Shown piece by piece: positions 17,426 to 25,686 of a stretch of DNA of 64,000 nt. The translations under genes were made by a program, and so were the position numbers. The stretch comes from Marinilactibacillus piezotolerans (lineage in GTDB: Bacteria > Bacillota > Bacilli > Lactobacillales > Carnobacteriaceae_A): contig NZ_FWDP01000003.1 in assembly GCF_900169305.1 (NCBI RefSeq), positions 248,001 to 312,000 on the forward strand, read 5' to 3'. Under the pieces are notes generated by a model. It saw only the letters and a program-made list of their open reading frames with translations. It was not told the DNA's origin and searched no databases. The first letter of the stretch is position 1; each line of letters begins with the position of its first letter.

Positions 17426-19081
17426 TTATTTTTTTAATAAAAATGCGACCGTTTCGTACGGATCAAGTTTAAAGAGCGACTCCAGCTTGCGCTCTCCTTT
17501 ATTTCCAATCAAGAATTCTGCTTTCATATCAAGCAACGCTTTTGGAATATCCATCAACGCTTCTTCTGAATAGAAGTGATTCATGACCAGCAGCTTTTGG
17601 TCATCTAACTCGCGAATATACGCATAGACACTCTCGTGACCCAATTCAAATGGTTCATAAGATCCTTCTTGAATAATCTTATGGTCTTTTCTCAGTTGAA
17701 TCAGTTGTTTATAGTAATCCCGGATCTGCTTGCTGATGGTTTCATTTTGCGTATTGATCGTTGTATAGTTGTCCGGGACCTTCAGCCAAGGTGTTCCTGT
17801 TGTGAATCCGGCATTTTTACTGCTGTCCCACTGCATTGGCGTTCTTGGATTATCTCTTGATTTCTCTTTTATAGCTTCCATAATTTCCTGTTCTGGAAGA
17901 CCTTTGCGTTTCATTTCTTCATAGGCATTATGCGTTTCAACATCTACATAATCATCAATATCGTCAAATCTAGGATTCGTCATCCCGATTTCTTCCCCTT
18001 GATAGATAAACGGTGTTCCTCTCAGCAGATGAATGGTCTGTGCAAGCATGGTTGCCGTTTCGACTGGATAGTTTTCTGTATCGCCAAAACGACTGTTAGC
18101 ACGCGGCTGATCGTGGTTGTTCCAGAAGACCGCATTCCATCCATCGCCGACGTCCATACCTCTTTGCCACTCATCCAGCAACTTCTTCAACTCCAGGAAA
18201 TCAAACGGCATCGTTGTCCACTTTTCTCCATCTTTATAGTCTACTTTCAGATGGTGGAAGCTGAAAATCATTGATAGTTCATGTCGTTTCGGACTGGAAT
18301 ATTTAATACCATTTTTCACTGTTGTTGAGCTCATTTCTCCAACGGTAATCACATCATCATACCGGCCAAACGTTTCTTGATTTAACTCTTGGATATAATC
18401 ATGAACGATTGGAGTATCTGTATAATGCGATTTTCCGACACCATCAGCTGCATCTTCTAATTCTTCAGCTTTTCCGATAACGTTGATCACATCAAAACGA
18501 AGTCCTTTTACCCCTTTTTCCAGCCAGAAATTAACGGCTTTATACAGTTCACGCCGTACTTCAGGATTGCGCCAGTTCAAGTCTGCCTGCGTTTTGTCAT
18601 ATAAATGCAGATAGTACTGATCTGTCTCAGCAAATTTTGACCATGCCGGACCTCCAAATTTTGATTCCCAGTTCGTCGGCAAGCTTCCATCCGGCTTACC
18701 TTCTCTTAAAATATAATAATCCTGATACTTTTTATCACCGGCCAATGCCTTTTGGAACCATTCGTGCTCTGTAGATGTATGGTTCAATACCATATCCAGC
18801 ATCAAAGAAATACCTCGTTTGCCAGCTTCTTCAACCAGCTTATCAAAGTCCTCCCACGTACCGAATAGCGGGTCTATAGATGTATAATCTGCTACATCAT
18901 ACCCATTATCATTCTGCGGAGAGTTGTAAAAAGGATTCAGCCAGATCATATCAATGCCCAAATCTTCCAAATAAGGCAGTTTTTCAATGATTCCTTTCAA
19001 ATCTCCGATTCCATCGCCATCCGTATCTTTAAAGGATTTCGGATAGGCTTGATAGATCACTTTATCGTGAAATGTTGTCAT
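17426..19081 (-). CDS. treC: trehalose-6-phosphate hydrolase
   Basis: 551 residues, GH13 family. It hydrolyses cytoplasmic trehalose-6-phosphate to glucose and glucose-6-phosphate. Signatures seen: YQAYPKSFKDTDGDGIGDL at the N-terminus, DMVLNHTSTEHEWF, the nucleophile region RFDVINVI, the acid region GEMSS, and NNHDQPR. The motifs NWESKFGGPAW and TQADLNW are characteristic of TreC/TreA rather than oligo-1,6-glucosidase. AAAGGGCGG precedes the ATG. It lies downstream of treP, separated by 195 bp that includes a large hairpin. Confidence 0.93.
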   Translation of the reverse strand: MTTFHDKVIYQAYPKSFKDTDGDGIGDLKGIIEKLPYLEDLGIDMIWLNPFYNSPQNDNGYDVADYTSIDPLFGTWEDFDKLVEEAGKRGISLMLDMVLNHTSTEHEWFQKALAGDKKYQDYYILREGKPDGSLPTNWESKFGGPAWSKFAETDQYYLHLYDKTQADLNWRNPEVRRELYKAVNFWLEKGVKGLRFDVINVIGKAEELEDAADGVGKSHYTDTPIVHDYIQELNQETFGRYDDVITVGEMSSTTVKNGIKYSSPKRHELSMIFSFHHLKVDYKDGEKWTTMPFDFLELKKLLDEWQRGMDVGDGWNAVFWNNHDQPRANSRFGDTENYPVETATMLAQTIHLLRGTPFIYQGEEIGMTNPRFDDIDDYVDVETHNAYEEMKRKGLPEQEIMEAIKEKSRDNPRTPMQWDSSKNAGFTTGTPWLKVPDNYTTINTQNETISKQIRDYYKQLIQLRKDHKIIQEGSYEPFELGHESVYAYIRELDDQKLLVMNHFYSEEALMDIPKALLDMKAEFLIGNKGERKLESLFKLDPYETVAFLLKK

Positions 19082-19107
19082 GTCTTCCGCCCTTTCTGTT
19101 TATCTAT

Positions 19108-19192
19108 TAAAAAAGGACCGATTCAGGTAAAACGCTGGAGTCTATCGCATCATAATGAGTTTAGACTTTTGCGTTTTCTCTGAACCAATCCT
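19108..19192 (-). terminator. large hairpin with T-run between treP and treC
   Basis: On the minus strand an outer helix (AGGATTGGTTCAG with CTGAATCGGTCCT) and an inner one (AACGC-x-AGTCTA with TAGACT-x-GCGTT) form a stem of about 80 nt, followed by TTTTTT. It is a terminator or partial terminator inside the operon, which would make treC expression depend on read-through. Confidence 0.6.
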
Positions 19193-19276
19193 CTCTTGCA
19201 GTAAATCACTTGGTTTATTCGATTCTTATAATCACTCTACCATGATTCCTTGTTTACTTCAAAGAACTGACTCGGT

Positions 19277-20785
19277 TTAGCTCCCTAATTTAGGAATTGG
19301 CAGATGATCATTTTCGTATTTCGTTAAAATACCTTTTTTCTCAAATATAATCGTCAAGATAATCGGTATAATGAAGGCTACGGCCATCGCGATAAAGAAG
19401 TTGATCATAGAATCCGTTTGAATACTCAAGAATCCCGGCAGACCACCAACACCGATTGAATTTGCTGTAACATTCAGTGCTACGGAAATCATTCCTGCAA
19501 ATGCAGAACCGATCATTCCGGCTACGAATGGATACACATATTTAATATTGATACCGAATAATGCGGGTTCTGTTACCCCTAGATAAGATGAAATCGCCGC
19601 TGGGATGGAAACTTGTTCTTCTTTTTTATTGCCCCAGTGCATAATGATCATGCCTAATACTGCAGAACCTTGTGCAATATTTGATAAAGCAATCATTGGC
19701 CATAGATTTGTACCGCCGTAATCTGCAACCAGCTGCAAGTCGATCGCATTCGTCATATGATGCAGACCTGTAATAACGAGCGGCGCATATAGTCCACCGA
19801 AAATAAATCCGAAGACCCAGTTGAATGTTCCGGTCAAGCCCCAGTTAACGACTTGGGATAGCCATGTTCCCAACTGCCATCCAATTGGTCCAATGACCGC
19901 ATGAGCTACAAAGATAGTTGGCACTAACGCAAATAAGGGTACAAAAATCATTGAAATGGCTTCTGGAATAATTCTACGCAGCCATTTTTCAAGATAAGCC
20001 AGTAAAAATCCTGCCATCATTGCCGGAATAACTTGCGCTTGATAGCCGATCTTGTCTAATTGGAAGAATCCAAAGTCCCATACTTCAACATTTCCTGCAA
20101 CGATATCTTGAACACCATAAGCATTCAATAATTGCGGAGAAACTAATGTAATCCCTAGTACGATTCCGAGAATTTGAGTTGTACCCATTTTTCTCGTAAC
20201 ACTCCAAGTGATCCCTACAGGCAAGAAGTGGAAAATCGCTTCACCTGGCAGCCATAAGAAGTCATTGACCCCTGCCCAGAATTGAGAAGTATTTACAATC
20301 GTATTATAAATCGGTTCCCCTGCATCTGTAACTTGCGGCTGTCCATCGACAATTAATTGACCCAGTGCTTCAATCTGAATTCCCTCTAAAACGTTACGGA
20401 ATCCTAAAATCAAACCACCAATAATAATTGCAGGAATAAGCGGTGTAAAAATTTCTGCCAATGCAGCCATCAGTCTTTGCAACCAGTTCATATTTTTAGA
20501 ACCAGCTTTTTTCACATCATCTTTAGAAACGCCTTCAAGTCCGGAAACGTCTGAAAATTCATTATAAAAGTCCGCTACTCTATTTCCGATAATGACTTGA
20601 AATTGTCCAGCTTGTGTAAATGTTCCTTTAACAGATGGGATATCTTCAATTCTCTTCACATCTGCTTCTGACGGATCATCTAAAACAAACCGCATACGAG
20701 TGGCACAATGGGTTACAGCATTAACATTCTGCTTGCCGCCGATCGCATCCAGCAGCTCTTGTGCATCTTTTTTAAAATCTGCCAT
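19277..20785 (-). CDS. treP: trehalose-specific PTS EIIBC component
   Basis: 502 residues. It takes up trehalose across the membrane and phosphorylates it. The EIIB domain (about 1-85) carries the phospho-Cys 27 in VTHCATRMRF. A linker and the EIIC domain with about ten membrane segments follow, ending in NDHLPIPKLGS. There is no EIIA domain, so phosphate must come from a separate EIIA such as the orphan EIIA(Glc) at 48965. AGGAGG precedes the ATG. The promoter carries an inverted repeat that is the likely TreR site. Confidence 0.93.
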   Translation of the reverse strand: MADFKKDAQELLDAIGGKQNVNAVTHCATRMRFVLDDPSEADVKRIEDIPSVKGTFTQAGQFQVIIGNRVADFYNEFSDVSGLEGVSKDDVKKAGSKNMNWLQRLMAALAEIFTPLIPAIIIGGLILGFRNVLEGIQIEALGQLIVDGQPQVTDAGEPIYNTIVNTSQFWAGVNDFLWLPGEAIFHFLPVGITWSVTRKMGTTQILGIVLGITLVSPQLLNAYGVQDIVAGNVEVWDFGFFQLDKIGYQAQVIPAMMAGFLLAYLEKWLRRIIPEAISMIFVPLFALVPTIFVAHAVIGPIGWQLGTWLSQVVNWGLTGTFNWVFGFIFGGLYAPLVITGLHHMTNAIDLQLVADYGGTNLWPMIALSNIAQGSAVLGMIIMHWGNKKEEQVSIPAAISSYLGVTEPALFGINIKYVYPFVAGMIGSAFAGMISVALNVTANSIGVGGLPGFLSIQTDSMINFFIAMAVAFIIPIILTIIFEKKGILTKYENDHLPIPKLGS

Positions 20786-20806
20786 GTTTTTTCCTCCTTA
20801 TAATCC

Positions 20807-20864
20807 AACTTGTCTATACAAGTTCTTACAAGCTTACTATACTCGAAAACCTTTTTTAATGCAA
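20807..20864 (-). promoter_or_regulatory. treP promoter with probable TreR operator
   Basis: On the minus strand TTGCAT (20864-20859) and TATAGT (20841-20836) are 17 bp apart. Just downstream lies AACTTGTCTATACAAGTT (20807-20824), a perfect 7-bp inverted repeat with a 4-bp centre, of the TTGT-N4-ACAA type used by TreR. A weak cre-like ATGCAAGCG overlaps the -35. Confidence 0.65.
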
Positions 20865-20969
20865 GCGTTTCATCTTCGTTATCCTTTAATTCTGCCCCCT
20901 TTTCTTTTAAAACATCTATGCACTCTCACTAAATCAATTTTATCATTAGTGCAGTTTCTTAAGATAACA

Positions 20970-21016
20970 AAAAGCTTTTTTCCACTCCTTATATAAGAAG
21001 AATAGAAAAAAGCTTT
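20970..21016 (-). terminator. terminator of folC
   Basis: AAAGCTTTTTT and AAAAAAGCTTT form an 11-bp stem across a 24-nt loop, about 22 bp after the folC stop, with T-rich sequence beyond on the minus strand. Confidence 0.65.
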
Positions 21017-21037
21017 CTAGATTATTGATGGTTCTAA

Positions 21038-22321
21038 CTATACATCTGACTGCTTTAAGGCTTTCCTTAAATCGCCTACAAGATACAAAGATCCAAAGAC
21101 AACGATGATTTCTTCTTGATCAGCCTTTTTGATATATTGTACAACCTCTGCTGCATCCTTTACTGCTTTTGCCTGCTTTCCATCCTGTCCAAGCATTTCA
21201 GCAACTTCTGCTGCATCAAAGCCTCTCCAAGGATCTGGTGAAACCGTTAGAAACTGTTTTGCTGTATCTTCAACCAAATGAATCATCTCTAAATAATCTT
21301 TGTCTTTCATCATTCCAATAACATAGGTGACTTTCTGTCTTGGGAAAAGAGACCGGATGTTCTGGCTCAGCCGTTCTACTCCCTGCTGATTATGTGCGCC
21401 GTCTATAAGAACGAGCGGTTTATCCAGCATAGTTTCCATTCTTCCTGCCCAAAAGGCTTGTTTTAGACCTTTTACAATTGACTGATCCGATATCTGATAA
21501 CCCTTTTCTCTTAGTTTCAAAACTGTTTCGATTGCTATCGCTGCATTGGATAACTGATGCTCACCAATCATCCTGATTGACAGGTTTTTATAAGTCTTAT
21601 AGTCAAATTTCTGACCTTGTATAGAAGCAGCGGAAACGGAGATCTCTTTCAGGTCTGTAACTGTCAGCGCCGCCTGCTTTTGAGCTGCTGTCTGTTCTAT
21701 AACCGTTCGAATACTTGGTGGACAGTCATAAACAACCACTGTTCCATTTTGTTTTATAATGCCTGCTTTTTCTTTTGCAATCTCTTCTACTGTATTCCCC
21801 AGCATTCCCATATGATCCAGTCCGATAGACGTAATGACCGCAACTTCTGGTGTTTGGATCACGTTTGTTGAATCCAGTCTTCCGCCAATCCCGGTTTCTA
21901 AAATGATCAGCTCACAATTCTGATTTGCGAAATAAACAAATGCTACAGCCGTTAAAATTTCAAAGGAATAAAGCGATTCTGATAACTCTGCTTCTACTTC
22001 CGCGACAAAAGGAGCTACGATCTCTGTGCAGCGAATAAACGATTCATCACTTATGAGCTGTTGATCAACTTGGATTCTTTCATTAATTGCTTCGAGATGC
22101 GGTGAAGTGAATAGTCCTGTTTTAACTTCTGACTGCTGCAAAACAGCCGCTATAAAAGCAGCGGTCGTCCCTTTCCCATTGGTTCCGGCAATATGTATAA
22201 ATTTCAGCTGATCTTGCGGATTACCCAGCTTATTCATTAGTGCCTGCATGCGGTTCAGATTTTCTTTTTTTCCGTTGCCTCGATTAGTATTAACGAGATT
22301 AATGACGTCTTGCATATTCAT
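21038..22321 (-). CDS. folC: folylpolyglutamate synthase / dihydrofolate synthase
   Basis: 427 residues. It adds glutamate to folates and, in bifunctional members, joins dihydropteroate to glutamate. The Mur-ligase-type P-loop is HIAGTNGKGTTAAF (about 43-56); further signatures are FTSPHLEAINERI, ILETGIGGRLDSTN and LIDGAHNQQG. The ATG lies eight bases after a TAGGGTAA-like site. It stands alone between its own terminator and the jag terminator, an unusual place between jag and mnmE. Confidence 0.95.
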   Translation of the reverse strand: MNMQDVINLVNTNRGNGKKENLNRMQALMNKLGNPQDQLKFIHIAGTNGKGTTAAFIAAVLQQSEVKTGLFTSPHLEAINERIQVDQQLISDESFIRCTEIVAPFVAEVEAELSESLYSFEILTAVAFVYFANQNCELIILETGIGGRLDSTNVIQTPEVAVITSIGLDHMGMLGNTVEEIAKEKAGIIKQNGTVVVYDCPPSIRTVIEQTAAQKQAALTVTDLKEISVSAASIQGQKFDYKTYKNLSIRMIGEHQLSNAAIAIETVLKLREKGYQISDQSIVKGLKQAFWAGRMETMLDKPLVLIDGAHNQQGVERLSQNIRSLFPRQKVTYVIGMMKDKDYLEMIHLVEDTAKQFLTVSPDPWRGFDAAEVAEMLGQDGKQAKAVKDAAEVVQYIKKADQEEIIVVFGSLYLVGDLRKALKQSDV

Positions 22322-22352
22322 AGCGTTACCCTACATTTCTCAATTTTTCTTT

Positions 22353-22382
22353 ATTATACAATCTCGCATCCAGGTTGTCGAA
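22353..22382 (-). promoter_or_regulatory. folC promoter
   Basis: On the minus strand TTCGAC (22382-22377), an 18-bp spacer and TGTATAAT with the extended TG (-10 TATAAT at 22358-22353). Confidence 0.55.
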
Positions 22383-22385
22383 ATG

Positions 22386-22457
22386 AAAAAAGAACTTGAG
22401 GAACGGTTTATTCAACAGTTGCTGCTCTGCTGTTCACCCTACACTCAAGTTCTTTTT
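22386..22457 (-). terminator. terminator of the jag operon
   Basis: AAAAAGAACTTGAG pairs with CTCAAGTTCTTTTT (14 bp), with an inner CAACAG/CTGCTG-type helix. It lies 20 bp after the jag stop and T-runs flank both sides. Confidence 0.8.
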
Positions 22458-22476
22458 CTGTTATGTTTGCGATTTA

Positions 22477-23376
22477 TTATTCTGGTTCTACTACTAAGTA
22501 GCGATGCGGTTCTTTACCTTCAGAATGCGTTTCGATTCCTTTATGATGATTTAAATAGCGGTGAATCAACTTTCTTTCGTGCGCCGGCATTGGCTCTAAA
22601 ATGACAGGTTGTCTAGTCCTTTTGACTTTATCCGCTGTTCTTTTAGCAAGTTGTTCAACTGTTTTTTGACGACGCTCTCTGTATTCTTCAGCATCCACTT
22701 TTGCATAAAGCTTGGTATCTGCTACTTGATGCAGCTGAATCTGAGCCAATGTCTGCAAGCTGTTCAACACTTTTCCGTGTCGCCCGATCACTAAGCCCGC
22801 ATCTTCTGTATCGATATTATACTGTACTTTTTTTCCTTCTCTCGATACATGGACAACGACATCAGAAACACCCATTTTTCTTGTAACATCCATTAAGTAG
22901 TCTGCCACAAATTGAATACCTTCTGCATCTTTTTGCTCTTTTGCCTGTATTTCTTCTTCAGTTGGTACTGCAGGTTCTTTTGTGTGCTCTTCTTCTCTCG
23001 AGTCAGCTTCCGAAGAAGCTTCAGCCGCTGTGGCTTCCACTTCTTCAGGACTTTCTGCAACTGGTTCGGCGATTGGTTCAGACGATTCCTTTGCTCCGCT
23101 GGTTTCACTTGCTGCGACCAGTGTTCTCTCTTCTGCTTCTAAGGTCTCAGGCTCAGATCCTAATGCTGGTCTGGCAAACACTTCATCCATAATACTGGTT
23201 GCCTGTTTTCTTTTGACCACCACGACCGCATCTTTTTGGCCGATTCCCAGAAATCCTTTTTTACCAGGCTCGGTGATTTCTATATTGGCTTCTTCTCTTT
23301 TTAACCCTAATGCTTTTAATCCTTTTTCGATCGCTGCTTCTGCAGTTGCTGCTTGTGCTGTATACTTATCTATCAC
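22477..23376 (-). CDS. jag: RNA-binding protein Jag (KhpB/EloR)
   Basis: 299 residues. Domains in order: Jag_N (about 1-50), an acidic Ala/Glu-rich linker (about 75-150), a KH-II domain with VIGRHGKVLNSLQTL (about 190-205), and R3H with PMPAHERKLIHRYL (about 258-271). In streptococci and lactobacilli this protein partners KhpA and adjusts cell elongation. The start is GTG at 23376 after GGAGGGC. It follows yidC, as in most Firmicutes, but is not followed by mnmE. Confidence 0.93.
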   Translation of the reverse strand: MIDKYTAQAATAEAAIEKGLKALGLKREEANIEITEPGKKGFLGIGQKDAVVVVKRKQATSIMDEVFARPALGSEPETLEAEERTLVAASETSGAKESSEPIAEPVAESPEEVEATAAEASSEADSREEEHTKEPAVPTEEEIQAKEQKDAEGIQFVADYLMDVTRKMGVSDVVVHVSREGKKVQYNIDTEDAGLVIGRHGKVLNSLQTLAQIQLHQVADTKLYAKVDAEEYRERRQKTVEQLAKRTADKVKRTRQPVILEPMPAHERKLIHRYLNHHKGIETHSEGKEPHRYLVVEPE

Positions 23377-23456
23377 GAATAATGCCCTCCGTTCAACGCT
23401 AGGTATTTTTATTCTCTGCTATTTGATCAACACGCTTTAACAAATCATACTATCTT

Positions 23457-24305
23457 TTATTTTCGAACATTTCTTCCCAGTTTCTGAGCTCTTTTCCTAG
23501 CTTTTCTTCGTTCCAATTCGATTTCACGCTGTCTTGCTTCTTTTTCTTCACGTTCGCGACGAATTTTATAAGGATTTTGCAGCAGCAATGTCTGCAGTAC
23601 AGCAAATCCATTCGAAGCAACAAAGTAAAGGGCCAATGCACTTGAAAGTCTAAACGTAATCAAAACAATAAACAACGGCATAATGTAGGTAATAAACTTC
23701 CCGCCTGCCTGCGGACGACCTAGACTCATCAAGTGAGAGTTTGCCAACGTAAAGGCACCGGCTAACAATGGTAAAATGAAGTATGGATCGGGTGCGCCCA
23801 AGTTGACCCATAGAAAATCTCCAGTTGCTAAGATCGGTGTTCTGTTTACTGCTTGGTATAAAGCAATAAAGACTGGCATTTGAATCAATAGCGGTAAGAA
23901 TCCTAAAAATGGATTGACGCCTGCTTCTTTATATAATTTCTGTTGTTCGTTTCTTAATTTTTCTTGTGTTTCTGCATCTCGAGCTGAGTATCTTTCTCGA
24001 AGTTCTGTCAGCTGAGGATTGATCTCGTTCATCTGCTGCATATTTTTTTGCTGGAAGTGAGTAATCGGGATCATTAATGCTCGAATCAGCACAGTAACCA
24101 TGATAATTCCGATTCCGTAATTTCCTCCAAACAAATCTGAGAACCAGATAATCAATCGAGCAAAGTTATAAATGATAATCCCATCCCAGAATCCTTCACT
24201 CTCCGCTGTTACATCGCTGGTTCCGCAGGCTGCTAATACGAAGACCATAGCCAGCATGCTGACCATCAATAGCAATCGCTTACGTTTTTTTATTAAGTTA
24301 AACAC
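23457..24305 (-). CDS. yidC: membrane protein insertase YidC
   Basis: 282 residues. It inserts and folds membrane proteins with or without SecYEG. A lipoprotein signal with lipobox VLAAC (Cys near 27) is followed by five membrane helices with the 60KD_IMP signature (ALMIPITHFQQKNMQQMNEI), including the conserved groove arginine region. A basic ribosome-binding tail ends the protein. GTG start at 24305 after GAGGAAAAAGA. It lies between rnpA and jag in the canonical order. Confidence 0.95.
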   Translation of the reverse strand: MFNLIKKRKRLLLMVSMLAMVFVLAACGTSDVTAESEGFWDGIIIYNFARLIIWFSDLFGGNYGIGIIMVTVLIRALMIPITHFQQKNMQQMNEINPQLTELRERYSARDAETQEKLRNEQQKLYKEAGVNPFLGFLPLLIQMPVFIALYQAVNRTPILATGDFLWVNLGAPDPYFILPLLAGAFTLANSHLMSLGRPQAGGKFITYIMPLFIVLITFRLSSALALYFVASNGFAVLQTLLLQNPYKIRREREEKEARQREIELERRKARKRAQKLGRNVRK

Positions 24306-24477
24306 TCTTTTTCCTCTTTTCCAAATTCTTGTGAGCTTTTTTTCTGCTGCTTATACCTCTATTGCATAAACTTCTGCACTTTATCCCTATTATAAATGAA
24401 AGCTGCATCAGAAACACTATTATTTTAACAGATTTTTTCTACTGATCTTCTACTAATTATAGAACAATTAAAAAACT

Positions 24478-24819
24478 TTAAATCATTTTAGCAATTTTCA
24501 ATACGTGAATCAGATTTTTTTTCAACTCATGGAAAGATAAATCAGCAGTAGGTTTTCTGGCGATCACTAAAAAATCTCTATCCTGTTTTACTGCCTGTTC
24601 TTGGTCCAATTCAGTTAGTGCCTGTCTGATCTTTCTTTTCACAGCATTTCTCGTCGGAGCATTTCCAATCTTTTTCCCAACTGACAGGCCTACCCTAAAA
24701 TGTGCTTGTTCCGGTTTTTCCAGTACATAAACCACAAACTGACGATTCGCAACCGACTCGCCCTGACGGAAGACTTTTTGAAATTCTGCTTCTTTTTTGA
24801 CACGGTAAGCTTTTTTCAT
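24478..24819 (-). CDS. rnpA: ribonuclease P protein component
   Basis: 113 residues. It is the protein subunit that assists the RNase P RNA in 5' processing of tRNA precursors. It begins MKKAYRVKKEAEFQKVFRQG. The RNR motif (GNAPTRNAVKRKIRQA, about 50-65) is intact. It lies downstream of rpmH, but a strong hairpin separates them, so rnpA is probably transcribed by read-through. AAAGGGAAAG precedes the ATG. Confidence 0.96.
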   Translation of the reverse strand: MKKAYRVKKEAEFQKVFRQGESVANRQFVVYVLEKPEQAHFRVGLSVGKKIGNAPTRNAVKRKIRQALTELDQEQAVKQDRDFLVIARKPTADLSFHELKKNLIHVLKIAKMI

Positions 24820-24901
24820 TTTTCGTCTTTCCCTTTCTATGCCTGACTTTTTTTCTTCTTTTTATCTACTAAAAAGGCAGGATGCTGGTTTAACAGCAAA
24901 T

Positions 24902-24949
24902 AAAAAAGGCGACGAGCTCTTATTTTACAATAAGAAGCTATCGTCGCCT
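24902..24949 (-). terminator. strong hairpin between rpmH and rnpA
   Basis: On the minus strand AGGCGACGA pairs with TCGTCGCCT, with an inner CTTCTTAT/ATAAGAG helix, followed by TTTTTTATTT. It should make rpmH mRNA far more abundant than rnpA mRNA. Confidence 0.8.
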
Positions 24950-24957
24950 ATTATTTC

Positions 24958-25101
24958 TTATGCTGAAATTCTTTTTCTTCCCTTACGACGTCTGGCTTTT
25001 AATACTCTGCGTCCGTTTTTAGTACTCATACGTTTACGGAATCCGTGTACTTTTTGACGTTTACGTTTTTTAGGTTGATAGGTTAATCCTTGTTGTGACA
25101 T
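24958..25101 (-). CDS. rpmH: ribosomal protein L34
   Basis: 47 residues, very basic, with the invariant core [19 protein letters not shown] followed by [17 protein letters not shown]. Most L34 proteins have 44 residues starting MKRTYQP; here an extra MSQQGL precedes TYQP. The ATG at 25101 follows AGGAGGTG. It is the first gene of the left arm, reading away from the origin, as in nearly all Firmicutes. Confidence 0.96.
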   Translation of the reverse strand: MSQQGLTYQPKKRKRQKVHGFRKRMSTKNGRRVLKARRRKGRKRISA

Positions 25102-25310
25102 TGATCATACACCTCCTGAATCTTTCCGATCTCTCTGTTTACAATTTAATAAGTTACAAAATGCTATCTAAATTTGCATCCTAACATAGACAGACTATAT
25201 TATCTTAAGTAAATCACCCCCATTTGTCAAGTCTTCCTGTTTATTTTTCAATCTTTTTTTCAATATTTCAGACACATCCTGCTTTACTGATTAGAACTTA
25301 CCACACATTT

Positions 25311-25686
25311 TTATCCACAACGCTTCTGATAACTTTACTGCCCGTTCATTCTGTGCACAACTTTATTCAACAGTTTTCCACAACTCAACATCCTGTTTAC
25401 AAATTTACCCACACATTTATTCGCATTGTGTATAACTCTATTAAACCCTTTAGAATCAGCTCTTATAAACTGAAAGTTATCCACATTTCTTGTTAAGACT
25501 ATAATTACTCCTGATGATTATACACAACAATTTTCAACCTGTGGATATCTCTATGAACATGCTCTGGATTTTTTATTAACAATTTCATCCCACTGTGGAA
25601 AACTTGCCTCATCCATGATAAAATAAAAAAACATTCTATGGAGACGAGGAGGAACAGAATGAATAACACGCATCCACTGTGGATAA
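25311..25686. other. oriC: oriC, upstream DnaA-box cluster
   Basis: Most of the 557 bp between rpmH and dnaA. Perfect TTATNCACA boxes: 25311-25319 (+), 25427-25435 (-), 25477-25485 (+), 25518-25526 (+), and 25678-25686 (-), the last inside dnaA codons 7-10. One-mismatch boxes: 25352-25360, 25374-25382, 25405-25413, 25540-25548 and 25594-25602. This corresponds to the box cluster upstream of dnaA in bipartite Firmicutes origins. Confidence 0.92.

Noticed and set aside
20855-20872. cre site at the treP -35
   Set aside because: ATGCAAGCG matches the left half, but the right half is shifted by one base from the consensus, so it is only mentioned as weak.
22912-23440. several plus-strand open frames opposite jag
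   Set aside because: They mirror the Ala/Glu-rich linker codons of jag and have Cys/Phe- or Ser-rich low-complexity translations; no start signals.
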